Assembly (NCBI RefSeq): GCF_000003855.2
Contig: NW_003101681.1
Coordinates: 2,549,893-2,613,892, forward strand
Length of the DNA: 64,000 bases
DNA from: Blastomyces gilchristii SLH14081
Taxonomy: Eukaryota; Ascomycota; Eurotiomycetes; Onygenales; Ajellomycetaceae
Reading direction: 5' to 3'
This document shows, in pieces, positions 1-12,039 of the stretch. The position numbers and the translations under genes were made by a program. Each line of letters begins with the position of its first letter. Within the stretch, counting starts at the first letter, position 1. The notes under the pieces are model-generated. The model did not search any database. It worked only from the letters and a program-made list of their open reading frames with translations, and was not told the DNA's origin.

Positions 1-170
1 AGATTATATGATTACTGTATACAAAGAATATCAACACTGCATGTATTGAATGAAGATGATGTTGCTATGTAACACTGTAGCTGTTTCTGTATATCTCTGA
101 AAGCTGTTAATATTTTCTTTATCTCTTTATATTTGATAAGTCAGTAATATATTTCAATGCACTTCTTCTT

Positions 171-284
171 TCATTATTATTATTATCATTATCATCATCA
201 TCATCATTATTATTAATATCATCACTATTATTATCATCATTATCATTATTACTACTATTATTATTATCATTATTATCATATCAT
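171..284. repeat. imperfect (TCA/TTA)n microsatellite inside hAT copy A
   Basis: Trinucleotide tract of TCA and TTA units. Equivalent tracts of differing length and unit order lie at the same place in copy B (6,554-6,658, opposite strand) and copy C (44,707-44,793), so the tract belongs to the element. Confidence 0.9.
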
Positions 285-384
285 TTCTAGCCGTCTCTTC
301 TGCCTTCATCTCTCTTCAACACTTACTGAAATTAATTATATCATCTCTCTTCAGATATTCTGCGGTTCTGCAGACTACTAAGGC

Positions 385-1151
385 ACATGAGCATCATCAC
401 AGATTGAAGAGAGAGAAGAAGAAGATGTTTAAGTAAGAAGAGACAGATTGTAAGATATATTATAATGCCTTGAAGAGGCTCTGTAACAAAGTAGAATGAT
501 AATAATTTTAAGTAACACTTCTGATAGATTTAGACTGAAGTAAGTATAGAAATAATGCAGATAACACTGTCTGTGAGAGATTGAAGAAGAAGATAGTGAA
601 GAGTCTTATATAGTAGTAATAAGATCAGAAGAAGTTCTGAGAATGATTTAAGTTCAAGATAAAGAAAGAGAGAGAGAAGAAGAGTATTACTGTAAATAAG
701 CAGTAATAGAAGAAGATTGAGAGAGTGTTAAAGCAGAAGATAAAGAAGTCAAAACTGATAAGTTTTTTATTTATTGAGAGATAATAATTTTTGATAATAC
801 TTCTGTTCTCTAATTGATTAGCAGAAGCTGACAGAGAAGAAGAGAATTGAGGCCTTGTTCAGGTCTTGAATGTGCTTCATAATTCAGAATATTGAGAAGA
901 CAGCTCTACTCTCTGAGCATATCAATCTGCTTACTACTGAGATAGAATCTGAGACAGCAGATCAGAAAATGCAGGATTTTGAGATACAGGTTGACCTGGC
1001 TGAGAGAGAGCAGCAGAAACTCTTCTCTGAGAAGACAGTAAAGAAAGATTTTGAGATGATTATTATCTCAGATAAGAAGAAGAAGAAGAAGAAGAAGAAT
1101 AAGAAGTGAATTATAAAGAATAATAAGAAGAATGAGAAAGAGAAGAAGTAG
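385..1151 (+). pseudogene. hAT accessory gene: coiled-coil protein with lysine-rich C-terminus (copy A)
   Basis: I do not recognise the family. An upstream basic exon (about 385-780) is followed by a probable intron ending at TTAG near 826, then a second exon reading a Glu/Gln-rich, probably coiled-coil segment (IEKTALLSEHINLLTTEIES from about 888) and a long run of lysines. The last frame stop is TAG at 1,149-1,151; an earlier TGA at 1,107-1,109 sits where the other copies also have TGA and may be a decayed Trp codon. The gene lies upstream of, and on the same strand as, the hAT transposase in all three copies. It could be a second transposition protein or captured host sequence. No DDE motif is seen. 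Confidence 0.55.
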
Positions 1152-1620
1152 ATTTTTTTCTTTTTATATTAGTTAGTTATAAGTTTAAGTTCATAATTAT
1201 TAATAATTAAAATTGATTTTGAGTTTTCAAAAATTATTATACAAGTTGTAATCAAGTCAGAAATGATATATATATATATATATATATTTAACTATCATGA
1301 TTCACAAATCACTATAATGTATAAGTATCAATATTTTTTCAATATTGATATTCACAATATTAATATATTTTTAATGATATTATCTGATAATATAATTTAA
1401 TAATACTCTCTTTCATAATATTAATATATTTCAAGAAATATGATAGAGATTAATCAAGATTGTTTATTTACTTTTATACATTAATAATATTCAATCTGAG
1501 TTAGTACTAAAATTATAACTAAGCTAAGAAACAAGATTATTTTCTCTTATATTAATTCTTCTTACACACATCAGTGATCAGTTATTGAAAATAAATTGTC
1601 ATCTTTCTCAAATTATTATC

Positions 1621-2462
1621 ATATCTTCTGAATTCACTTCTTTCACTTCTTTTACTTCTATTAAAGATTCATAAACTCTTCAAGAAATCACTGTGAATTA
1701 CAAAGTCTATATTATTTACAATTCAATACAGAATACTCTCTTTCAATTATAATGAATAATCACTTCATTCTTCACATCTGATTTCAGATTATGAAATTTA
1801 TGAAAAACTTAACATAAACACTGAGATGAACTATGAAATAATTATCAACAGATTGCATTGCAGATTACTGAAGAGTTATCTCTCTACTACAATTACTGTA
1901 ACTTCATTCAGAAACATTTATTATAAACTGATTATAGCTCTGAAGAAATTTTCTGATATCTGAAGTCATCAGAATGCAGATAATAAAAGAAAAATAATTA
2001 GAAAATTACTACTGAGCTGATAAGTTGCTCTATCAGATAATGATTTTTGATAATACTAACTTTCTAATTTAAAGAAAATTATGTAAAAATAATCATATAT
2101 CAGTACTCTGATTTCACAACTCTCATCTGATAACTTTCATGAATAATTACTTTATATGTGTATATCTCTGAATCTTTCTCTTTGATCAATTGAAAACCCT
2201 GAATTCTGAACACTTCTTCAAATACTTAATTCAAATCTTCATATTTCATATCAATTCTGTCTTCAGTCCAATCTCAAGATATACTATAAAGTTAATATAC
2301 AATATCTAGAATCAGAGTTGAAGAATCATCAAAGAGTGTCTCTCACAGTGAATGCATGAACTAGTACAAACAATCTTACATTTATAAGAGTTATATATTA
2401 TTACATTGATGAGAACTGAACTTATTAAGAGACATTAATTGAATTTGAATCATTGATCAGTA
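1621..2462 (+). pseudogene. hAT transposase, N-terminal part (copy A)
   Basis: This is the start of the hAT transposase frame. In copies B and C the protein begins with ATG followed by SSEFTSFTSFTSIED; here that ATG is ATA (1,621-1,623), a G-to-A change that destroys the start. The frame continues with many nonsense changes to the copy-B insertion point, which falls just before the conserved ITTDNAANN catalytic region. A probable intron with the family's shared 5' block lies near 2,035-2,075. The C-terminal part resumes at 8,334. Confidence 0.7.
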
Positions 2463-2800
2463 GTTATACTTAGACTGGCCGCTGGGACCATGAATTTCAC
2501 ATTTGGTCCCATTTGGTCTGGTCTCATACATTTCTTGGCGTGAGTCCCACCAGGACCAAGTCTCAAAAAAATCTGAAAATGAACCATTTCTGAGAGAAAT
2601 GGTGTGAAAAATGACCAGATTTAATTCAAGAACAGTGAAATGAGAGTAATTTTCCAGGATAAACTGTGAAAGATGATCATTCTTTCAAAATCAGAATGAG
2701 ACTGAGACTGAAGATCAAAATCAGTCTCATTCAGTTCATTCAGTGATTGCTTTATATAATCAGAATTTAATAATGATTATTGATAATGCTCATGAAATAA

Positions 2801-5206
2801 CTAAATACATTCTTGTGCAAGTTTATTCTTCACTTTCTCATGAAAACTACACTTCTCTGATATACTGTGATCAGAGGTATTAAACTGTCTGATAATTTCA
2901 TGTTTTACAATTATGAGTTTCTTGATTGTTTCTTCTTGTAATTGTTCTCAGTGATAGTGATAAATATCTCAACTTGAGTTGAACTTTCACTTCATTCCTC
3001 TCTCTGTCAATGAAATTGTCAGAATATCATACATCATCAGTGCAACAGTTGAATATATACTCTCAACAATTTTTCATAACTCTAGAATTGATTTGACATG
3101 TAAATTTGTCAGATTATCTTGAAGATAGTGATCAAATTCAGTTTTACAAGCATGTAGTTTTGCCTGATTTTCAGTTGCAATCAATGTATACAAGTTCTGT
3201 TTCAAAGTTAGTATTATAGTTCTATGTGATATAAAGTGTTATCAAAGATCATTACTTACTAGGAAATTGTATTTCACTGTCTTCATATCTCAAACATCTG
3301 CTTATTCAAATCTCTGATAGTTGACATTGTAGTAGTCTCAGGCTAATTTGACATATGAGTCTTGTTTCTTCTCTGTTCAATCTTGAGAAGTGTAGATATT
3401 AACTTGACAGAAGAAATCTAGTAGAGCTGCTATAGTATAGTACTCTGTAAAAGATTGTTGCATTTAACTGTAGTAATATACCAGTTTATCTCTTACAGCA
3501 ACAATAGTCTGCACTATAGTATCATCTCAGACTAAATTTCTTTTTAAGTGATTCAACTGCTTCTCAAGATGAGTAAATAAACTGTTATACACTCACCAGG
3601 CTGACTGCAGCATTGATGTACAAGTGATTGAGACTGTCTTTATTATCTTATAAAACTGAAACAGTAAATCAATCACATATTTCAACTGAGTTCACTTCAT
3701 ATCAGAAAGTTTCAATATCTGAATCTTTTTTCAATCAGAGTATTGCACTCAATGATCAATTATCTGATGCAATTGAAGAGTCTGAATAGTCATCTCATAT
3801 GTTGAACTTCACTGTGTTCTAATATTCTGTATCATATTCAGTGATGTGACTGATTTGTTTGTTTATTGAATATTATGAAATTGTTGTTATTTTTTAGAAG
3901 AGATACAAATCACATTAGCAATGTTTCAAATCTATGATATTTAAATTATTAGTCAATCTATTCAAAATTAACAGTAGCATTATCAAAAAGTGTTATTAAA
4001 AAGTAATATTAAAAAGTGTTATTAAAAAACATTATCTTTTATAAAGTGAATGTAAAAGTTACTTGAGTAATTACTTTTATCTTATTCTTATTTCAAGAAT
4101 CAGCTATCTCATTATTCTTCATCTCAATGTTAAGATTCTTTATCAGTGTTTATATTATAAGTTGAACTACATGAGCAATGCAGAGAATATGACCTTGTTT
4201 ATTATTTCAGAAATGCAAAGTCAATTTTTGCTTCAAGCTCTTTATCATAGTGTAGTTATTCACAGCATTGTCAGTTGTAATTGTAAGAAGACTGAGACTA
4301 ATATCTCAATAGTCATTTTTAATCACAGTCATTAATATCTCTGTTATATAATCCTCAGTATGACTACTGATCAATGATTCAAATTCAATTAATGTCTCTC
4401 AATAAGTTCAGTTCTCATCAATGTAATAACATGTAACTCTCATAAATATAAGATTGTTTGTACTAGTTCATGCATTCACTGTGAGAGATACTCTTCAATA
4501 ATTCTTCAACTCTGATTCTAGATATTGTATATTAACTTTGTAGTATGTCTTGAGGTTGAACTGAAGACAGAATTGATATGAAATATGAAGATTTGAATTA
4601 AGTATTTGAAGAAGTGTTCAGAATTCAGGATTTTTAATTAATTGAAGAGAAAGATTCAGAGATATATACATGTGAAGTAATTATTCACAGAAGTTATCAG
4701 ATAAGAGTTGTGAAATCAGAGTACTGATATAGAGTTATTTTCACATGATTTTCTTCAAATTAGAAAGTTAGTGTTATCAAAAATTATTATCTAGTAGAGC
4801 AACTTATCAGCTCAGTAGTAATTTTCTGATTATTTTTCTTTTATTATCTGCATTCTGATGACTTCAGATGTTGAGAAATTTCTTCAGAGTCATGATCAGT
4901 TTATGATGAATGTTTCTGAATAAAGTTACAGTGATTGTAACAGAGAGATGACTCTTCAGTAATCTGTAATACAATCTGTTGATAATTATTTTATAGTTTA
5001 TCTCAATGTTTATGTTGAGTTTTTCATAAATTTCATAACCTGAAATCAGATGTAAAGAATGAAGTAATCATTTATTATAATTGAAAGAGAGCATTCTGTA
5101 TTGAATTGTAAATAACATAGACTTTGTAATTCACAGTGATTTCTTGAAGAGTTTGTGAATCTTCAATAGAAGTAAAAGAAGTGAAAGAAGTGAATTCAGA
5201 AGACAT
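2801..5206 (-). pseudogene. hAT transposase (copy B)
   Basis: Degraded hAT-superfamily transposase. ATG is at 5,204-5,206 and the frame ends at the TAG of 2,801-2,803. In order on the minus strand: N-terminal part with poor matches, the TTDNAANN catalytic core with the following Cys/His-x-V-Q-L block (about 4,335-4,063), the V-Y-N-S-L-F/H-L-E segment (about 3,590), and the C-terminal dimerisation domain with an R-D-I-C-x-Y-H-like motif (about 3,010-2,870). Tryptophan codons are mostly stops. At least three probable introns are seen, one at about 3,198-3,260 with donor GTAAGT and branch site TACTAAC. The long + strand frame over the core (4,063-4,335) is an antisense shadow. Confidence 0.85.
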
Positions 5207-5674
5207 GATAATAATTTAAGAAAGATGATAATTTATTTTCAATAACTGATCACTGATGTGTGTAAGAAGAATTAATATAAGAGAAAATAATCTTGTTTCT
5301 TAGCTTAGTTATAATTTTAGTACTAACTCAGATTGAATATCATCAATGTATAAAAGTAAATAAACAATCTTGATTAATCTCTATCATATTTCTTGAAATA
5401 TATTAATATTGTGAAAGAGAGTATTACTAAATTATATTATCAGATAATATCATTAAAAATATATTAATATTGTGAATATCAATGTTGAAAAAATGTTGAT
5501 ACTTATACATTATAGTGATTTGTGAATCATAATAGTTAAATATATATATATATATATATATTATTCCTGGCTTGATTACAACTTGTACAATAATTTTTAA
5601 AAACTCAAAATTAATTTCAATTATTAATAATTATGAACTTATAACTAATTAATATAAAAAGAAAAAAACTTTTT

Positions 5675-6460
5675 CTACTTATTATCTTTCTTCTCTTTCT
5701 CATTCTTCTTATCATTCTTTATAATTCACTTCTCATTCTTCTTCTTCTTCTTCTTCTTCTCATCTGAGATGATAATCATCTCAAAATCTCTCTCTGCTGC
5801 CTTCTCAGAGAAGGATTTCTGCTGCTTTCTCTCAGTCAGGTCAATCTATGTCTCAAAATCCCGCATTTTCTGATCTGCTGTCTCAGGTTCCATCTCAGCA
5901 GTAAGCAGATTGACATGCTTAGAGAGTAGAGCTGTCTTCTTAATATTCTGAATTATGAAGTGCATTTGAGATCTGAACAAGGCCTTAATTCTCTTCTTCT
6001 CTGTCAGCTTCTGCTAATCAATTAAAGAACAGAAGTATTATCAAAAATTGTTATCTCTTAATAAATAAAAAACTTATCAGTTTTGACTTCTTTATCTTCT
6101 ACTTTAACACTCTCTCAATCTTCTTCTACTGCTGTTTATTTACAGTAATACTCTTCTTCTCTCTCTCTCTCTTTATCTTGATCTCAAATCATTCTCAGAA
6201 CTTCTTCTGATTTCACTGCTACTGTATGAGACTCTTCACTATCTTCTTCTTCAATCTCTCACAGATGATATCATCTGCATTATTTCTATACTTAGTTCAG
6301 TCTAAATCTATCAGAAGTGTTACTTAAAATTATTATTATTCTGCTTTCTTACAGAGTCTCTTCAAGACATTATAATGTGTCTTACAATCTGTCTCTTCTC
6401 ACTTGAATGCCTTCTTCTTCTCTCTCTTCAATCTGTGACAGTGCTCACATGCCTTGATAA
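5675..6460 (-). pseudogene. hAT accessory coiled-coil/lysine-rich gene (copy B)
   Basis: Same gene as at 385-1,151 (copy A) and 44,850-45,664 (copy C), here on the minus strand. The last exon runs from about 6,013 down to the TAG at 5,675-5,677 and ends in a Lys/Glu-rich tail. The upstream exon lies between about 6,460 and 6,060, separated by an intron-like AT-rich stretch that carries the shared TTTTTGATAATACT block (6,033-6,047). Function unknown. Confidence 0.5.
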
Positions 6461-6553
6461 TCTGCAGGACCGCAGAATATTTGAAGAGAGATAATATGAT
6501 TGATTTCAGTGAGTGTTGAAGAGAGATGAAGGCAGAAGAGATGGCCAGAAATA

Positions 6554-6658
6554 ATATAATAATAGTGATAATAGTGATGATGATGATGATGATGATGATG
6601 ATAATAATAATAGTAATGATAGTGATGATGATGATGATAATAATGATAATGATAATAA
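6554..6658. repeat. (GAT/AAT)n microsatellite inside hAT copy B
   Basis: GAT and AAT trinucleotide tract, reverse complement of the tract in copy A. It creates long open His/Tyr- or Ser/Leu-rich frames on the minus strand that are not genes. Confidence 0.9.
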
Positions 6659-7136
6659 AAGAGAGAGTGCATTGAAATATATTACTGACTTATCAAATAT
6701 AAAGAGACTCAAAGAAAATATTAACAGCTTTCAGTGATGTACAGAAACAGCTACAGTGTTGCATAGTAATATCATCTTCATTCAATACATGCACTGTTGA
6801 TATTCTTTGTATACAGTTATCATATAATCTGTATCAGAGATATATGCAGAAAACAGATCTTTGTTACTAGAATAAATAATTACAGCAATTCTCTATTTTC
6901 ATATTATAAAGATAAGTTATTCTCATTTCTTTCTTCTCTCTTTTCTCTTCTTCAATCAATCACTAATTTCAAGCTAGTATGAAAACTATTAAAACACTCT
7001 CAGAAACTCTCAAATTGAAGAGTATAGACTAATCAAATTTTAAATACAGAAGAAATCAAATTATCTTCTACAGATTCAATTATTCACTCTCTCTTAAATA
7101 AAACAGCAGTTGCATCTCCTCTTCTCTCTCAATCAA

Positions 7137-7643
7137 ATGAAACATGACCCGCGAAAAGTGAGTACTATGCCAGACTATAATGACCAACACAGCCCCAGCA
7201 TGCAGGGCTGCATATGCATAGTGTGTGCTGAACTGAGAGACTGTGTGAGTTGCAAATCAGCAGCAGCATCCCAGAAAGAGCCATGCAGCGTGGAAAAGCC
7301 GCAACTCTCAGTCATATATGCAGAGAGTGAATTGCTGCAGTAAGTACATGTGCATTGAAGTCATGCTTTTTAATAACACTCAGTCTCTGATATAATGAAA
7401 ATAGAGTCTCTCTGTGAGATTCATTTCTATCAGAAGTCAGAGAATCTTATATTCTCTAAGATCATCTTCACATGCCTTATCTGTGAAATTAATGAGAGAA
7501 ATCATCAATTTCAGCATTCTGTCTTTGATGTTATTCAAGTGGCAGCAGAGTCCACTCTGATCACACTTTTTAAGTGTATATTTTCTAATTATTCACATTT
7601 ATATAGATATATACTGATTATTTATTAGATAATGTTAAGACAA
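7137..7643 (+). pseudogene. cysteine-cluster frame of the hAT, opposite strand to transposase (copy B)
   Basis: The first exon (ATG 7,137) has a cysteine cluster: GC at about residue 25, then VC, DC and SC, and a further PC about ten residues on (spacing near C-x4-C-x5-C-x2-C-x10-C). A donor GTAAGT at 7,340 follows at once, with acceptors at 7,383 or 7,401, and a second open stretch runs to about 7,628. Copy C has the same frame (minus strand, from 44,232) with the same Cys spacing and donor, but a CGA codon here is TGA there. Conservation of frame, cysteines and donor argues for a real but unrecognised gene, perhaps a small metal-binding protein. Confidence 0.5.
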
Positions 7644-7754
7644 TAATTTATCACAGCTGTGTTACTCTTACTATGAGAAATATACAGTTAATAATGAATA
7701 TTGTGAAGACTCTGAGAAGTGAGTATTTTAAGAGTACTGCAGCTCTGTGATCTT

Positions 7755-7960
7755 GATTTTTTTTTGTTTTTATTTTTTATTTTTTTCTTTTTCTTTTCTT
7801 TTCTTTTTTTTTATTTTTCTTTCTCTTTCTGTCTCTTTTTTTCTTTCTCTTCTTTTTTTCTTTCTCTTTTTTTTTTTTTTTTTTTTGTTGTGATTTTTTC
7901 TTGTTGTTTTATTTTTTGTTTTTTTGTTATTTTTTATATTTTATATTTTTTTTTTTAATT
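7755..7960. repeat. T-rich low-complexity tract in hAT copy B
   Basis: About 200 bp of nearly pure T with scattered C, A and G. The matching A-rich tract in copy C is at 43,482-43,607, so it is an inherited part of the element. The Phe-rich frame through it is not a gene. Confidence 0.9.
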
Positions 7961-8325
7961 AAAATGATATTGATTATAATCTGTGTTCAGAAAAGTAATG
8001 ATATTTGATAATACTCTCTATTGAATTTTCAACAAATGAGCACTATGTTATGATATTATGTAAGTGAGAAATGATTTCATGATCTCATTTAATACCATTT
8101 TCAATAATGAGATCAGAATGAAAATGTGACTAAGAATTCAAACATATTCTTTATCTGAGACTAGATTTTTATTTGAAAAGTGAATCTGAGATCTTTAATA
8201 TTTGAAATAACAGAATTTGAGATCAATGTAATGAACACAAATCATAATCAGAAGTAATGCTTTTAGACAACATGACAACTGTAAAGTTTGATTCTGGTCT
8301 CAGACACAGTCACACAGTCAGTCTA

Positions 8326-10218
8326 GTTATACTGAGAATTATATAACAGAGATATTAATAACTGTGATTAAAAATAACTATTGAGATATTAGTCTCAGTC
8401 TTCTTACAATTACAACTGATAATGCTGCAAATAACTATACTATGATGAAGAGCTTGAAGCAAAAATTGACTTTGTATTTCTGAAATGATAAACAAGGTCA
8501 TATTCTCTGTATTACTCATATGATTTAACTTATAATACAAATACTGATAAAGAATCTTAACATTGAGACAAAGAATAATGAGATGACTGATTCTTGAGAT
8601 GAGAATGAGATGAAAGTGATTACTCAAGTAACTTTTGTATTCACTTTATAAAAGATAATGTTTTTTAATAACACTTTTTAATATTGCTTTTTAATAACAC
8701 TTTTTGATAACACTACTGTTAATTTTGAATAGATTGACTAATAATTTAAATATCATAGATTTGAAACATTACTAATATAATTTATATCTTCTCTAAACAA
8801 CAATAATGATTTCATGATATTTAATAAATAAATAAATCAGTCACATCACTGAATATGATACAGAATGTTAGAACACAGTGAAGTTTAATATATAAGATAG
8901 CTGTTTAGACTCTTCAATTATGTCAGATAATTGATCATTGAGTGTAATACTCTGATCAGAAAAAGATTCAGATATTGAAACTTTCTGATATGAAGTGAAC
9001 TTAGTTGAAATATATGATTGATTTACTGTTTCAGTTTTATAAGATAATAAAGACAGTCTTAATCACTCATACATCAATGCTGCAGTCAGTCTGATGAGTG
9101 TATAATAGTTTATTTACTTATCTTAAGAAGCAGTTGAATCACTTAAAAAGAAATTCAGTCTGAGATAATACTATAGTGCAGGCTATTATTGCTGCAAGGA
9201 ATAAACTGACATATTATTACAGCAAAACTGAACAATCTTTTACAGAGTACTATACTGTAGCAGCTCTACTAGATTTCTCTTATCAAGTTAATATCTACAC
9301 TTCTCAAGATTGAATAGAGGAGAAATAAGACTCATATGTCAAATTAGTCTGAGACTACTACAATGTCAACTATCAGAGATTTAAATGAGCAGATGTTCAA
9401 GATATGAAGACAGTGAAATACAATTCTCTAGTAAGTAATGATCTTTGATAACACTTCATATTTCATAGAACTATAATACTAACTTTGAAACAGAACTTAC
9501 ATACATTGATTACAACTGAAAATCAGGCAAAACTACATACTTGTAAAACTGAATTTAACTGCTATCTTCAAGATGATCTGATGAATTTACACATTAAATC
9601 AATTCTAGAGTTATGAAAAATTGTTGAGAGTATATATTCAACTGTTGTACTGATAATATATGATATTCTGACAATTTCATTGACAGAGGTGAGAATGAAG
9701 TGAAAGTTCAACTCAAGTCAAGATATTTATCACTATCATCAGAGACAATTACAAGAAGAAATAATCAAGAAACTCATGATTGTAAAACATGAAATTATCA
9801 GACAGTTTAATACCTCTGATCACAGTATATCAGAGAAGTGTAGTTTTCATGAGAAAGTGAAGAATAAACTTGTATAAGAATGTATTTAGTTGTTTCATGA
9901 GCATTATCAATAATTGTTATCAAATTCTGATTATATAAGCAATTACTGAATGAACTAAATGAGACTGATTTTAATCTTCAGTTTCAGTCTCATTCTGATT
10001 TTGAAAGAATGATCATCTTTCACAGTTTATTCTGAGAAATTACTCTCATTTCACTGTTCTTGAATTAAATCTGGTCATTTTTCATACCATTTCTCTCAGA
10101 AATGGTCCATTTTCAGATTTTTTTGAGGCTTGATCCTGGTGGGACTCACGTCAAGAAATGTATGAGACCAGATCAAATGAGATCAAATGTGAAATTCATA
10201 ATCCCGCCGGTCAGTCTA
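8326..10218 (+). mobile_element. hAT transposon copy A, right part
   Basis: Continuation of the element at 1-2,470 after copy B. It begins with the duplicated GTTATACT and ends with the inverted terminus CGGTCAGTCTA at 10,218. Downstream sequence from 10,219 (CTCTGATC...) aligns to the interior of chromovirus P1 near 12,865, so copy A inserted into P0. The matching 8-bp duplication CTCTGATC is predicted to the left of the window. Confidence 0.85.
8334..9889 (+). pseudogene. hAT transposase, C-terminal part (copy A)
   Basis: Continues the transposase broken at 2,462. It contains the DDE core region (8,355-8,627 read on +), the middle region and the C-terminal dimerisation domain (about 9,650-9,800). 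An intron with donor GTAAGT at 9,431 and branch TACTAAC is readable. The frame ends at TAG 9,887-9,889. Many Trp positions are TGA. The open minus-strand frame at 8,355-8,627 is its antisense. Confidence 0.8.
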
Positions 10219-11607
10219 CTCTGATCTGATACTATGAATCTTAGTAATTCATATATCTGATAGAATGAGCTCTGTAGAAAAGCTTCAGTGACTTGTTCAG
10301 TATTCATCTTATCACAAGATTTCAATATTACATCTTTACTTAATTGATTTATGATGATCAGAATATTTCTACAACTCTTACTCTCAGATAGATTGATAGC
10401 AAAGTTAATTACTACATCTTATCAGATTCTATCAGAGATATTGAGTAATTTCAATAGATCTTTTCTACAGTTCTTTTATGAGATAACAGAAGAACAGTGA
10501 TTACAGTTTTAAATGAAGCATCTGATGCTGTTTAATATCTCAGGTCAGTAAAACTCTCAGAAGATCATTATATACAGTTGTTTACAGCCTGAATAATCAG
10601 TTATATATGAATCATGCATCTCTTGCATTATCTGAGTGTGTAAGAGTTCAGAGTGAGAGACTCAGTGTTGTTTATGAAATTGTAGAGTGTTATTATCATT
10701 GATTGAATATTCTGAGATATCAGTTCTTATATATAGTTCTGAGAGAAATCAGAGTACTTCTTAATATACTGCTTCAGTGAGTGCTTGAAGAAGTTCATCA
10801 GTTTGAACTATTGCATGTCATAATTCATTTAGTGTAGATTTGAAAGAAGTCAAGATATTAATATTGATAATGATTTGAAGAGAAGATGTTCTAATTGAAG
10901 AAGTATGTATAGTGTTATGAGTTATTTCATCTTGATTAACTAATATCTTCAGATCTAGAAGTCAGTGTTCTCAGTTCATTCAATGAGTGTCTATTACATT
11001 GAAAGACATATCTTACTCTTGTTATAAGAGAACATCTGTCATCAAGTTCTGACTGCCAGAACAGTAGTGTATTGTAAAATGAAAGTGACTTAGAAACTCA
11101 GATTATTACATCTATTATTCAGTAAGTTTATAAGTAGTTATGAAGTATTTAAGATTCTTATGATCTGTGACTATCTCAAATTCAGAGACACTTTGAAGTT
11201 CAGAGTCTCATTCTTCTAAACAGTGTATAATCACAAGAAGTTTCTTATCATAGATCTCATAATTGCATTTGATGAGACTCAGTTTCTTAGACATGAAGAT
11301 ATATAGTTGTAGAACATCTTCATTATTATATTATAATATTACTTCTTCTGTTATATAGTCAGAGAAATCAGGTTCAATAACTGTCTTATGATCAGAATCA
11401 AATGTTATCAGCAGAGAAGTATTAATGAACATCTTCTTCATCTGTGTAAATACAGCTTCAGTATTCACTGATCATTGAAATACTGAGTCTTTCTTAGTGA
11501 GATCTGTAAGTGATCTCATGATATCTGAGAAGTTTTATATAAATTGCTGATAGAAGTTAGCAAATCTGATAAAGCTTTATACATCTTTCACAGTACATGA
11601 AGCTTCT
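10219..11607 (-). mobile_element. chromovirus P0, left piece (integrase to RNase H/RT end)
   Basis: Interior of a Ty3/gypsy element on the minus strand. It aligns with P1 from about 12,865 to 14,213 (integrase N-terminal half, RNase H and the end of RT). It is cut on the left by hAT copy A and on the right by P1, with target CTTCT at 11,603-11,607 repeated at 17,394-17,398. No intact frame remains. Confidence 0.85.
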
Positions 11608-12000
11608 TGTAAGAGGCCTACGCCGAATAGATCGGTATTATATTGATAGGTCTTATTTAACAAAGATAAAAATGTTAAAGAAGAAAAGAAAGAGAAAGTG
11701 CGAGAATCAGCAATCAAGATGAATATTTATACATGTATATAATGGCATACACAGTGAAGCTTCAGAGTGGAAGAATATACACGTGTTCATAGTAGCCGAG
11801 GATTGGCAATCAAGAATGGCCGAGAATCGGAGCGGCGATTGAGAATGGCCGAGAATTGAAGTGTACATGTTCGTGGCGGCTGAGAATCAGTGATCAAGAA
11901 TGGCTGAGAATCAGAGTGTATATGTTCAAGAATGAAGTGATTGAAATCTGTGAAGTGTAATGAAATAGTCTATATGATTGATCAGACACAGCCTGCTACA
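11608..12000 (-). repeat. P1 3' LTR
   Basis: Starts TGTAAGAGGCC and ends GCTGCTACA-like (GCCTGCTACA) in + orientation. A GC-richer core holds repeated GAGAATGGCCGAGAATC units, one more set than in the 314-bp LTRs of P2. CpG sites survive here far better than in the element body. Confidence 0.9.
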
Positions 12001-12039
12001 TTAGTTTCTTCTTTTCAGAAGCAGTTCTCATCAGTCAAG

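Larger units (their letters stand above)
1..2470 (+). mobile_element. hAT transposon copy A, left part (continues off the window; interrupted by copy B)
   Basis: This is the left-hand piece of a hAT DNA transposon whose transposase reads on the + strand; the element resumes at 8,326 and ends at 10,218. The last 8 bases here, GTTATACT at 2,463-2,470, recur at 8,326-8,333, so they are the target duplication made when copy B (2,471-8,325) jumped in. Order in this piece: a (TCA/TTA)n microsatellite at 171-284, an accessory coiled-coil gene, a (TA)n spacer near 1,269-1,290, and the N-terminal part of the transposase. The left terminus lies outside the window. Heavy C-to-T/G-to-A decay is visible against the other two copies. 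Confidence 0.85.
2471..8325 (-). mobile_element. hAT transposon copy B, complete, inserted in copy A
   Basis: A complete 5,855-bp element with both termini: TAGACTGGCCG at the left and, inverted, TAGACTGACTG at the right, flanked by a perfect 8-bp duplication GTTATACT (2,463-2,470 and 8,326-8,333). Eight-base duplications are the hallmark of hAT elements and the protein confirms the family. Subterminal GGACCA/TGGTCC motifs lie within the first 100 bp of the left end. Transposase and accessory gene are on the minus strand; a cysteine-cluster frame is on the + strand. The uninterrupted sequence of the insertion site can be read inside copy B itself near 4,330-4,380 (reverse complement), proving insertion into another copy of the same family. 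Confidence 0.93.

Noticed and set aside
171..284. CRISPR-like or other regular repeat-spacer arrays
   Set aside because: Only simple sequence repeats, LTRs and tandem duplications are present; no regular spacers, and the organism is a fungus.
4063..4335. 90-codon frame conserved at 4,063 (+), 8,355 (-) and 47,003 (-)
   Set aside because: It lies exactly antisense to the hAT transposase core (ITTDNAANN region) in all three copies; its similarity follows from the transposase sequence.
6445..6712. His/Tyr-rich and Ser/Leu-rich frames on the minus strand
   Set aside because: They translate a GAT/AAT microsatellite; no start context or conservation of the protein between copies.
7719..7958. Phe-rich frame that looks like a membrane protein
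   Set aside because: It is the translation of a T-rich low-complexity tract that differs in length in copy C.
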